A stretch of DNA of 64,000 nucleotides from Sipunculus nudus (Eukaryota > Annelida > Sipuncula > Golfingiida > Sipunculidae), in contig CM049317.1 of assembly GCA_026874595.1 (NCBI GenBank), forward strand, positions 38,588,401 to 38,652,400, read 5' to 3'. A program made the translations under genes and the position numbers. Under the pieces are notes generated by a model. That model saw only the letters and a list, made by a program, of their open reading frames with translations. It made no database searches and was not told the DNA's origin. Below are positions 48,751 through 59,711 of this stretch, piece after piece. Within the stretch, counting starts at the first letter, position 1. Every line of letters begins with the position of its first letter.

Positions 48751-51467
48751 CAAGTGACCCATGGGTCATGACGCTCAGCTGACTGGGAAGAGATTCGCAA
48801 AAGGAAATTTTATCATCAGAATGGTAGTATATACCCATTCAACTGAAGCATCAAACAGATTAACCAACAGGCCAAGATTTAGTCTGTATTTATATATCTC
48901 AAAAATAGAGAAAAATGTGTAAACTTTTAAAACTAGAATACGGATAACCGACAAGTGACTACATGTATCTGCCAAAATCGGATAGTGAGGCATGGATTGA
49001 GTGGCAAGGGGAAATAGAGTGAGGTATGTTGCATATTAGCATGGATGTCTGCAGCCTAAATGTGTATGTAGGTTGTGCCACCTACCACAAATCCAGAAAG
49101 CTGTCCAAGTTGTATACACCTGCAAAATTTTAGGCAGAAAAGTCAAACCACTACATGTATATGAGCGATTTTTGCCCATGGCAGACAAACAGACAAACAC
49201 TGTGCAAAAATCTTTGCAGGTAACCCCTCCAGTTTTGTGTATGATAAAGACCTATGTGAGATCTAAACACATGCACAATTTTGGCCCAATCGGTCAAATG
49301 GTTCCTGAGATATGAGCTTGGATGTGTGCAGCGTTAACTAGAATGTAGGTGGCGCCACCTGTCATAAAATCAAGAAAGCTGTCCACGATGTATAAACCTG
49401 CAAAATTTTAGGCAGTTATGTCTAACCACTACAGAGAAATGAGTAATTTTAGGCCACGGCAGACTAACAGACAGACGCTGTGCAAACATTGTTACAGGTG
49501 GCGCCACCATTTTTTGTGTATGTTACAGAGCTATCAAAGGGCTACATTTGTATAAATTTTATTTCCTGATCGGTCAAACAGTTCCCTAGATATAAGCTTG
49601 GATGTCATCAGCGTGAACGTGAACGTAGGTGGCGCCACCTGTCATAAAATCAAGAAAGCTATCCTGGATGTATACACATGACGAATTTCAGGTGAATTAG
49701 TCAATTCACTGCAGAGATATGAGTGATTTTAACCCAAGGCAGATTAACAGATGGACACTGTGCAAACATGGTAACAGGTGGCGCCACCATTTTTTGTGTA
49801 TGTTATAAAGCAATCCAAGGGCTACATTTATATCAATTTTATTTCCTGATCGGTCAAACGGTTCCCGAGATATGAGGGTTTATGAGTGGAAACAGACCAA
49901 CAAATGGACACTGGATAGAGAGGAAAGGTCAGAGGTCAATGCAAATTGGTTAGGCACCAGTTCACATGTGACCCAATAATAGGTGTAAGTTTGGGAAAAA
50001 TCGGTCCATTAGTCTCCGAGGAGCTCTCTGGAAACGAACGCTGCCGCGGCGGAGGAACTCGGTCAAAAACATAGTATTCGCAAAACTTCGTATTGGCGGA
50101 TACAAAAATACAGGTGGCTCCACCAGTCTGCAGAAACTAATAAAAACACTTAATGGTCAATATCCATGCAAAAAATCATGGTGATCTCTGCATTAGTTGT
50201 TCAGATACTTCAGTTTTTGTATCAAATTGTCCATTATTCTGAGGGATACTTCGGAGTCCTATAGCTTGAAGGATATGGGTAACAGAGACCTAATTTCAAG
50301 TTTCCACTGGCACCTTTCATGGGCCTCCTTGCATGACAAGAATGAAGATTCTAGGTCCAGTTGTTACCCTGTTGACAGATAACCACATCTTTAAAATCTC
50401 AAAAAAAAGAAAAAAATTCGTAAAAATTTGAAAAAAAAATAGAGGTGGCACACCCAGTCTGCAGAAACTGATGGAACAGCTCATGATCAATATGTATGCC
50501 GAAAATCATGACCATCAGTGTTGCATTAGTTGTTCAGATACTTTAGCTTTTGTATCAAATTTTCCATTATTCTGAGCTGTACTTTGGAGTGCCATAGCTC
50601 AAAGGATATGGGTAACAGAGACCAAATTTCAGGTTTCCATGGAGACTTATCATGGGTCTCCCTGTGTGTCAAGAACAAAGATTCTAGGTCCAGTCGTTAC
50701 GATTTGTACCCTGTTGACAGATAACTACATCCTTAAAGGTCTCAAAAATAGAGGAAAAAATCGTAAAAAATCAAACAGTACAGGTGGCGCCACCAGTCTG
50801 CAGGAAGTGATCGAACATCTCATGATCAATATGTATGCCAAAAATGAAGACCATCAGTGATGTAGTTATTGAGATATTGAAGTTTTTGTATGAAATTTTT
50901 TACTATTCTGGGGGGTACTTTGGGGCCCCATAGCTCAAAGGATATGGGTAACAGAGACCTAATTTCTGGTTTCCAAGGAGATTTTTCATGGACCTCTCAG
51001 TGTGTCAAGAATTAAGATTCTAAGTCCAGTCTTTATGATTTGTGCCTTGTTAACAGATGTTCACATTTTTAAAGGTCTCAAAAATAGAGAAAAAAATTCG
51101 TAAAAAATCGAAAAATACAGGTGGCGCCACCAGTCTGCAGGAAGTGATGTAACATCTCATGATCAATATGTATGCCAAAAATCATGACCATCAGTCAAGT
51201 AGTTAATGAGATATTGAAGTTTTTGTATGAAATTTTTGACTTTTCTGGGGGGTACTTTGGGGCCACATAGCTCGAAGGATATGGGTAACAGAGACCTAAT
51301 TTCTGGTTTCCAAGGAGATTTTTTATGGACCTCTCAGAATCCCAAGTTACAAGGTTCTAGGTCCAGCGGTTACGATTTGTGCCTGGTTAACGGATGGACA
51401 GACGGACAGACGGACGACGGACAAAGAGTGATCGCTATAGCTCAGATGACTTTCAGTCAGCTGAGCT
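48751..51467 (-). mobile_element. Family-1 tandem-core element (2717 bp)
   Basis: Inverted relative of 33057-36106 with very similar sequence. It has four 333-bp units instead of five, which accounts for the 333-bp length difference. Carries the nested family-2 copy at 48933-50100. Confidence 0.85.
48933..50100 (-). mobile_element. Family-2 element nested in a family-1 element
   Basis: Same length (1168 bp) and host site as 34757-35924, opposite strand. Ends: CTAG at 48933-48936 and TCCGCC (inverted) ending at 50100. A TATTCG/GGATACT change disrupts the 5' stem here. Confidence 0.8.
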
Positions 51468-52335
51468 AAAAATAGGTCAACTGGGATGAAACGCGAACTC
51501 GATCTGTAACTAGTCATTATCTGCCCACACATCCAAAATCAGGCCAATATCTGCAGGCATTGCGAAAAAAAGTCTGTACATGTGTATTTGTTATGAAAAT
51601 TTCTATTTTTCATGAAATTTTCTAAGTTTAGGAGCCGTAAAACGGTCAAAAGTAGGTCAACCGGGAAAAACGCGAACTAGATCTGTAACTGGTCATTATC
51701 TGCCCACACACCAAAAATCAGACCAATATCTGCAGGCATTGCGAAATAAAGTCCGTACATGTGTACTTGTCATGAACATTTATATTTTTCATGAAATTTT
51801 CTATGTTCAAGAGCCGTTAAACGGTCAAAAGTACGTCAACTGGGACGAAACGCGAAATCGATCTGTAACTGGTCAATATCTGCCCACACACCAAAAATCA
51901 GGCCAATATCTGCAGGCATTACGAAAAAAAGTCCGTACATGTGTATTTGTCATGAAAATTTCTATTTTTCATGAAATTTTCAAAGTTAAGGAGCTGTAAA
52001 ACAGTCAAAAGTAGGTCAATCGGGATGAAACGCGAACTCGATCTGTAACTGGTCATTATCTGCTTACACACCAAAAATCAGGCCAATATCTGCAGGCATT
52101 GCAAAAAAAAGTCTGTACAACTGTTTGATTTCGGAATGACGGACATGGGTAAAACTATATGTCCTGGCCACTCTGTGACGGGGGCATAAAAATGCAGAGT
52201 TTTTCAGGTGGCTAATTTTTATACATTAAATTTCATGATGCTAGCTCCAGTCATTTTTGAAATAGTATGGGTTAATTAACGTACAGACGGCAGATGCCGC
52301 CACACCATCGCATTAGCTCACAGGTTCGCTAAAAA

Positions 52336-53686
52336 TTACTACAGATGCATATTGAATGCAAAATTATAATACAGATACATCTCACTGATGGCAAAATCTT
52401 GAATTAAGATGAGTATGGATACCTATTATTTATAATCCATGTACAGCCTTCTTTATATGCCCACAGAGAGCTGTATACCTGTGATTGTAAACATTGCCTG
52501 GCATGAGGAATATCTAAAATCATAAATCTACATTTTTTAAAAGCTTTTAAAAAACATTCTTGTCAATATTAACCATAGATAACCAGAAATCAAAATGTCT
52601 AGAGGCATGATGTAACGGATGCTGATATACTGGTGCCAGGCTAGATGTACCTGCTTCACACAGCAAACATATATGGTAAAATGGCTCAATTCAATCTTTA
52701 TTATTTAGCCAAAATTCATTCTTTGGAACCATAAAAGACAATTATTATAAGAATTATTCAGGGGATTATTCTTGTAAAATATTAAACAAATTTGCCTCAG
52801 TGGCCTCAGTCAAAAAACATTTTACAGGTTTATAACTCATATGGGAAAATACAGCAAAATGGCTAAGTTAAGCTTCTCATAACTCAGCCAAAAATCACTC
52901 AACCAAAACCATTTGAACAAACGTGAATTATCAACATCTAAGGATAATTAATGTGTGAGATTTAAGAATTTGGCCCAGTGGTTTTTGAGAAGAAGATCTT
53001 TGTAGCCACTTAGCTAAAATTGGATGTTATGGCATATGACTAAACTCAGCCAAAAGTCACTGAACTGAGACCATTTGAACAAATTTCAGAAAGCACTACC
53101 CTAGGAATATTTCTGTGCGATATTAAACAATTTGGCCTTATGGTTTCAGAGAAGAAGATTTTTGTAGCCGTCAGTATGATACGGGCACTGATAACCCCCG
53201 TCCAAAAAGGCTGATGCAGGTGGCGCCATCAATACCTCAATTTCAGATATGACACATGTGACCAACATTGGCATAAAATTTGGTGATGATAGCTCCAGCC
53301 ATTTCTGAGATTGTAATTTTACTATGCTTTTTTGGACAGATGACTAAGTTCAACTTCCTGTAACACGGCCAAAAATCACCGAACTTAAGCAATTCGAATA
53401 ACTTGAGAAAGATTGTTCCAAGGAATCATTTCTGTGAAATATTGGACAACTTGGCTGAACAATTTCGGAGAAGAAGATTTTTAAAGCTTTTTTAGCTTTT
53501 TCCCAATAAAATCTAAGAAAATGTAGCCAAAAAATAAGCAAAATCTGATAGTTTTTTAGATGACTAATTTTTTTGCATAAAATTTCGTGATGCTTACTCT
53601 TGCCTTTTTCAAGATAGTATGGGTTAACGTACAGACGACGGGCGACGGACGCCGCCACACCATCGCACAAGCTCACAGGTTCGCTA
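52336..53686 (-). mobile_element. Family-4 element, near full length
   Basis: 5' end inverted TAGCGAACCTGTGAGC at 53671-53686; 3' region inverted TTTTGCATTCAATATGCATC near 52340-52362. It abuts the 5' end of the previous family-4 copy head to tail. One GGTGGCGCC-ATC unit near 53219. Confidence 0.7.
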
Positions 53687-54137
53687 AAAAAAGTCTCCAG
53701 CTTCAGCAATTCTTATGTTAAGTGGGTAAATATATTTCCAGTTTTTTAAAAATTGCATTATATTTGGGTCAATAAGACAATACAACATACTGACCTAAGT
53801 TTTGGTATGTTCATAGAAAATGTATGGAAGAATAAGAATACTAAATATGATCAAAAACAGATAAGTGGTTTTGATATTAGGCAGCCTTGAAGTGTAATAA
53901 TGGCTTTTTTTGGGAAACGGTGGTTTTTCCTTAATATCTCAAAGGAACAAAGTCCTAGTGACCCAATATTCGGTATGGTAGGAGATTTTGGGGACATCTA
54001 ACAGTATGCAAAATCTTGGATTCATAGGTCCAACAATTTCAAAACGTGCTGTGTTAAGGGCTGGATGGCCGGACGGACAGACGACCGACAAAGGACCACG
54101 ACTATAGCTCAGATGACTTATAGTCAGCTGAGTAAAA
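53687..54137 (-). mobile_element. Family-1 fragment (5' end)
   Basis: Inverted AGCTCAGCTG-like end GACTTATAGTCAGCTGAG near 54115-54133 with GGCCGGACGGACAGACGACC before it; only about 450 bp remain. Confidence 0.6.
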
Positions 54138-56730
54138 AATCATTAAGTAAACTTGAACAAAGGCCTCCCAAGAATAATTTTTGTGCAATATTACAGAAGT
54201 TAAAACAACAGTTTTGCAAAAGAAGACTATTGCCGCCCTCAGATTGAAATAGGCTTACCAAAAGCCACAAGACCCAACTTCAGCTTTCTATGACCCTATC
54301 AAAAATCAATGAACCCAATCTTTTCTTATACTGTGACAATTGAAAGAATCCTACCCTAGGATAATTCTTGTGAAAAATTAAATGATTCAGCTTTACAGTT
54401 TCATCATAAAACATATTTAAGCTGAAAGAGGCTAAAAGTATGAGGTTTTGCCTGTTAAAAACAGGTCGATGTAGCTGGTGCCACAATATCTGCAATTTCA
54501 AACGAGTCATGTGACCAACATTTTCACAAAAATTGGTGTTGCTAGGTCCAGTCTTCTAACCTGAGATTTTCATGTTAGTATGCTACCTTGGTCAAATGAC
54601 TGAGTTAAAATTCCTGTAACTCGGCCAAAATTGATCAAACCCAAACCATTTGAATAAACTTGAGAGAGCTCGTCTCTGGCACCAATTCTGTGAAATATTG
54701 AACAATTTGGCTGAAAAATTTCAGAGAAGAAGATTTTCAAAGGTTTTTTGGCTTTTCCCCAATAAAATGTAAGTTAATGCAGGTGGCACCACAAAAAGCT
54801 CAATAAACAACATTTGATATCAGACAGATTTTTGGATAAATTTGAGGATGATAGCTCCAGCTGTTTCTGATATTGTAAGTTGTAAGCCATTCCTGAGAAA
54901 TTATGGGTTAATGTACTGATGACCAATGACCCTTGTACAAAAAACTTTGATGCAAATGACACAACCATTACCTCAATTTCATATATGAGTCATGTGACCA
55001 ACATTTGCATAAAATTTAGTGATGATAGCTTCAGCCATTTCTGATATTGTGAGTTAAGTATCCTTTTTTGGCCAAATGACCAAGTTCAGCTTCTTATAAC
55101 ATGGCTAAAATTCACCGAACTGGAAGCATTCATTCTAAATTGAGAGAGACTGTTTTCTGTGAAATATTAAACAATTTGGCTGGACATTTTTTGGAGAAGA
55201 AGGTTTTTTTAGCTTTATCCTATAAAACTAAGTGAATGCAGAAAGCAAAAAAGAAAGCAAAACTAGATGTGTCGGAACAACACAAATGCCCCTGCCTGGA
55301 ACAAATTAGAAATATTTGTTAAAGTTTGTAAAATTTTCTATGTTCAGGAGCTGTTATACAGTCAATAGTAGGATAACCAGGACAAAATGAGAACTTGATC
55401 TGTAAGTGGTCATTATGCACCCATACACCAAATATTAGGCCATTATCCTCAAGCATTGCATAAAGAAGACCGTACATGTGCAATTATCATGAAAATTTCT
55501 ATTTTTCATGAATTTTCTATGTTCAGGAGCCATCATATGGTCAAAAGTAAGTCAACCGGAATGAAACGAAAACTTGATCTGTAACTGGTCATAATCTGCC
55601 CACACATAAAAAATCAGGTTAGTATCTGCAGGCATTGTGAAAAAAAGTCTGTACATGTGCAATTATCATAAAAATTTCTATTTTTCATGAATTTTCTATG
55701 TTCAGGAGTCATCATACGGTCAAAAGTATGTCAACCGGGATGAAATGCATACTCGATCTGTAACTGATCATAATCTGCCCACACATAAAAAATCAGGTTA
55801 ATATCTGCAAGCATTGCGAAAAAAAAAACGTGCATTTATCATGAAAATTTCAATTTTTCATGAAATTTTCTGTGTGAAGGACACATCATACAGTCAAAAG
55901 TAGGTCAACCAGGACAAAACACAAACTCAATCTTAGGTGGTCATTATGCACCTATACACACCAAAATTAGGCCAATATCTGCAAGCTTTGCGAAAAAAAT
56001 GCCATACTCGTGCATTTATCATGAAAATTTCAATTTTTCATGAAATTTTCTATGTGCAGGAGCCGTCATACTGTCAAAAGTAGGTCATCTGGGACAAACA
56101 CGAACTCAACCTGTAAGTGGTCATTTTGTTGCCACACACCAAAAACTAGGTCAATATTTGAGGGCACTGCGAAAAAAATTCCTTACATGTGCATACTGTC
56201 TGGAAAATTTCTATTTTTTCATAAATTTTTCTATGTTCAGGAGCAGTCATACGGTCAAAAGTAGGTCAACTGGGACGAAACGCAAACTTGATCTTTAACT
56301 GGTCATAATCTGCCTACACACAAAAAATCAGGCTAATATCAGCAGGCATTGTGAAAAAAAGTCTGCACATGTGCATTTATCATGAAAATTCCAATTTTCA
56401 TGAATTTATCAATGTTTCAGGAGCTGTCATATGGTCAAAAGTAGGTCAACTGGGACAAAACACAAACTCGATCTGTAAGTGGTCATTATGCACCCACACA
56501 CCAAAAATTAGGCCAATATCTGCAAGCATTGCGAAGAAAGGTTGTACAACTTTTCAGAAGGACAGAATGAAGGACATGGGTAAAACTATATGCCCCAGCC
56601 ACTTTGTGGCGGGGCCATAATAAAATTTGGTGATGCTAGCTCCTGCCGTTTTTGAGATAGTATGGGTCAATGTACAGACAACGGTACGACAGATGAAGCC
56701 ACATCATTGCATAAGCCCACAGGTTCGCTA
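54138..56730 (-). mobile_element. Family-4 element split by a family-3 element
   Basis: Family-4 interior at 54138-55262 and its 5' end (inverted AGCGAACCTGTGGGCTTATG) at 56619-56730, separated by 55263-56618. The 3' boundary is unclear. Confidence 0.55.
55263..56618 (-). mobile_element. Family-3 element, uninterrupted
   Basis: CTAG at 55263-55266, then GTGTCG-GAA-CAACAC (one hairpin mismatch) and AAATGCCCC; the far end is GGCGGGGCCAT. About seven tandem units of about 175 bp lie between (55310-56550). Confidence 0.8.
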
Positions 56731-56805
56731 AAACTGACTGAGTGTTCAGGGAGACTGTACCGGTAATTGTACAACACAAGTATTAACTTGATATATTTAT
56801 AACCA

Positions 56806-58370
56806 TGCAATTATCAATGCCATGCATGGACACCTGTACCAGTCATGTCAATTATCAATGCCATGCATGGACACTGGTACCAGTCAAGTCAGTTATCAAT
56901 GCCATGCATGGATGTGGGTACCAGTCAAGTCAGTTATCAATGCCATGCATGGACACCAGTACCAGTCATGTCAATGATCAATGCCATGCATGGACACTGG
57001 TACCAGTCAAGTAAGTTATCAATGCCATGCATGGATACCAGTACCAGTCAAGTCAGTTATCAATGCCATGCATGGACACCGGTACCAGTCATGTCAATGA
57101 TCAATGCCATGCATGGACACCGGTACCAGTCAAGTAAATGATCAATGCCATGCATGGACACCGGTACCAGTCAAGTCAATTATCAATGCCATGTATGGAC
57201 ACCAGTACCAGTCATGTCGATTATCAATGTCATGTATGGACACCAGTACCAGTCATGTCGATTATCAATGCCATGCATGGACACTGGTACCAGTCAAGTC
57301 AATGATCAATGCCATGTATGGACACCAGTACCAGTCATGTGAATTATCAATGCCATGCATGGACACTGGTACCAGTCATGTCAGTTATCAATGCCATGCA
57401 TGGACACTGGTACCAGTCAAGTAAATGATCAATGCCATGCATGGACACCGGTACCAGTCAAGTCAATTATCAATGCCATGTATGGACACCAGTACCAGTC
57501 ATGTCAATTATCAATGCCATGCATGAACACCGGTACCAGTCAAGTAAATGATCAATGCCATGCATGGACACCGGTACCAGTCAAGTCAGTTATCAATGCC
57601 ATGCATGGACACGGGTACCAGTCAAGTCAGTTATCAATGCCATGCATGGACACAGGTACCAGTCAAGTCAATTATCAATGCCATGCATGGACACCGGTAC
57701 CAGTCAAGTAAATGATCAATGCCATGCATGGACACCAGTACCAGTCAAGTCAATTATCAATGCCATGCATGGAAACCGGTACCAGTAAAGTCAATTATCA
57801 ATGCCATGCATGATCACCGGTACCAGTCATGTAAATTATCAATCCCATGCATGGACACCAGTGCCAGTCAAGTCAATTATCAATGCCATGCATGGACACC
57901 GGTACCAGTCATGTCAATGATCAATGCCAGGCATGGACCCCGGTACCAGTCAAGGAAATGATCAATGCCATGCATGGACACTGGTATCAGTCATGTCAAT
58001 GATCAATGCTATGCATGGACACCGGTACCAGTCAAGTCAATTTTCAATGCCATGCATGGACACCGGTACCAGTCAAGTCAATTATCAATGCCATGCATGG
58101 ACACCGGTACCAGTCATGTCAAATTATCAATGCCATGCATGGACACCAGTACCAGTTATGACAATTATCAATGCCATGCATGGACACCGGTACCAGTCAT
58201 GTCAATTATTATTGCCATGCATGGACACCGGTACCAGTCATGTCAATGATCAATGCCATGCATGGACACCAGAACCAGTTATGACAATTATCAATGCCTT
58301 GTATGAACACCGGTACCATTCATGTCAATTATCAATGCCATGCATGGACACTGGTACCGGTCAAGTCAAT
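56806..58370. repeat. 41-bp minisatellite in the LIG4 intron
   Basis: About 38 units of 41 bp: ATCAATGCCATGCATGGACA, then CCGGTACCAGTCAAGTCAAT, with ATG/AAG and GAT/TAT variants. The units contain palindromes CCATGCATGG and GGTACC. The period is not a multiple of three and the unit lacks stops, so long open frames (up to 157 codons) appear in all + frames as a by-product. The array lies about 180 bp past the donor of LIG4 exon 58551-58636. Confidence 0.95.
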
Positions 58371-58550
58371 ATAATACATGTTTTATGTAACAGCTGATCC
58401 CTTTATGTGAACCAGGTACATGTTAATCCAGCAAGGTCACTGACATCAGTCCTTGAGGTCACCCAGTACATGTACTGAAGAATACATACAATAATTGATA
58501 TATAGATTTTCAATGTGTATTTTAATGAAATGGGGATATTTACAACTTAC

Positions 58551-58636
58551 CTGCATATTCGGAAAATGCCATACGGTGAGTCATCAGGCATGTGTTCCAT
58601 TTCAGTTTCTGCAATAAAGTCTGTATCCACTGCTTC
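58551..58636 (-). CDS. LIG4: LIG4 exon before BRCT2
   Basis: An 86-nt exon on the - strand between acceptor TGTCTTCCAG and donor GTAAGTTG. It starts in phase 0: EAVDTDFIAETEMEHMPDD, then SPYGIFRIC and AG. SPYGIFR joins to LYLDS of the next exon, matching the MFRR-YLDS region of ligase IV. The first part lies in the low-conservation linker between the BRCT domains, so the upstream boundary is less certain than the downstream one. Confidence 0.82.
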
Positions 58637-59711
58637 CTGGAAGACATCACACAAATGATCACTGCAACCATTTGAACAAACTTGAGAAAGATCATCTTTT
58701 GTATAATTTCTTTGATATATTAAAAAATTTGGCTGCATGATTTCAGAAAAGATTTCAAAGGTTTTCCAGCTTTCCCAAAAATGTAAGTCAATGCAGGTGG
58801 CTCAATCCCACAACATTTGACGTGCGACTGATTTTTGTTTGACATATGATGATGCTAGTTCCTCCTGTGACTGAGAAGAGTGATGACCCCACAAAGAAAA
58901 GATCACTGCAGGCGGTGTCTCCAGAAACCTCAATTTCAATAAAAAGTCATGTGACCAACATCTACATATAATTTGGTGATGATAACTCTGGCTGTTTCTG
59001 AGATTGTAATTTTAGTATGCTTATTTGGCCAAACCACAAAGTTCAGCTTCCTGTAACTCTGAACTGGAAATATTCAAATAAACTTGAGAGAGATTGTTCC
59101 TGGAATGATTTCTGTGAAATAAAAAACTATTTTGCTTGACAATTTCAGCGAAGAATGTTTTTGAAGATTTTCCACGTAAAATGCAGCTCAATGCAGATGG
59201 CGCCAAAATAAGCTCATCATGTAAGATTTGGCATGATAACTTGTATATTCTTGTTAATGCATATCACACTAAATGAGTCCAATAAGCTTCTCTCTCATTT
59301 ACAGCTTATCTCAATAGCATGAATATTTTAATTGTTATTACAATTTTACTGATTTTATATATTTACTCTTTCCTACATTCAAAGCCTGTCAAACAAATAG
59401 ATAAAGAAGTGTTTAACAGTACAATCCTTTTGGCAGCTCTGCTGATACTACTGTCAAGCTCTGCAGCAGGGAGGGACTATATTTGATAAAACGCATGCCA
59501 GGTGGCGGCTTACTATAACTAGAATGGCAAAAACAGATATATGTCTCCCCCTATGGGCCATCCCAAAAAATAGGGGTAAAAATATGCCCTATCTCAAAAC
59601 AATGAATCTTTATTACAGCAGATTTGATCATGAAGATCAAGGTCGAGGTCACCCCTTTTCAAACTCCTCTGAGATTTTGGCAGAAAGAACTGGTGTGTTA
59701 AATTTGCAGAA
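58637..59711 (-). repeat. Family-4 interior fragments upstream of a LIG4 exon
   Basis: 58650-59240 carries inverted family-4 motifs (AAACTTGAGAGAGATTGTTC, GTGACCAACAT). 59241-59711 shows no recognisable feature; no LIG4 exon was found there. Confidence 0.5.

Larger units (their letters stand above)
48465..52187 (-). mobile_element. Family-3 element split by a family-1 element
   Basis: Read on the - strand it starts ATGCCCCCGTC and ends GGGGCATTC, hairpin GTGTCG-TTC-CGACAC, AT, CTAG (48465-48468) next to T. The core is tandem units of about 175 bp (GGTCAAAAGTAGGTCAAC ... CATGAAATTTTCTATG). The family-1 insert is 48751-51467. A second copy, 55263-56618, is uninterrupted. Confidence 0.8.
47400..52331 (-). 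mobile_element. Family-4 element carrying a nested stack
   Basis: The 5' end is inverted TAGCGAACCTGTGAGC at 52316-52331. The host runs 47400-48464 and 52188-52331; rejoined it reads AAAATCTAAGA, then AAAATG, as in 53505-53520. The insert is the family-3 element 48465-52187. The 47400 boundary is approximate. Confidence 0.65.
39762..58636 (-). other. LIG4: DNA ligase IV gene, 3' three exons
   Basis: Three phase-matched exons on the - strand encode about 128 C-terminal residues that follow DNA ligase IV through its second BRCT domain. LIG4 seals double-strand breaks in non-homologous end joining, bound to XRCC4 through its C-terminal BRCT region (family knowledge). Diagnostic stretches are FRICRLYLDSN, LELVALESRLHGA, THVVMDH and the BRCT Trp in TDSWVIESI. 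Introns are 2610 nt (39910-42519) and 15878 nt (42673-58550). The ligase core, first BRCT domain and promoter must lie beyond 58636, probably beyond the window; I found no further exon up to 64000. Both introns are mainly transposon copies plus a 1.5-kb minisatellite. Confidence 0.9.

Noticed and set aside
56805..58397. Overlapping open frames up to 157 codons
   Set aside because: All come from a stop-free 41-bp unit read in three frames; no splice sites or known domain.
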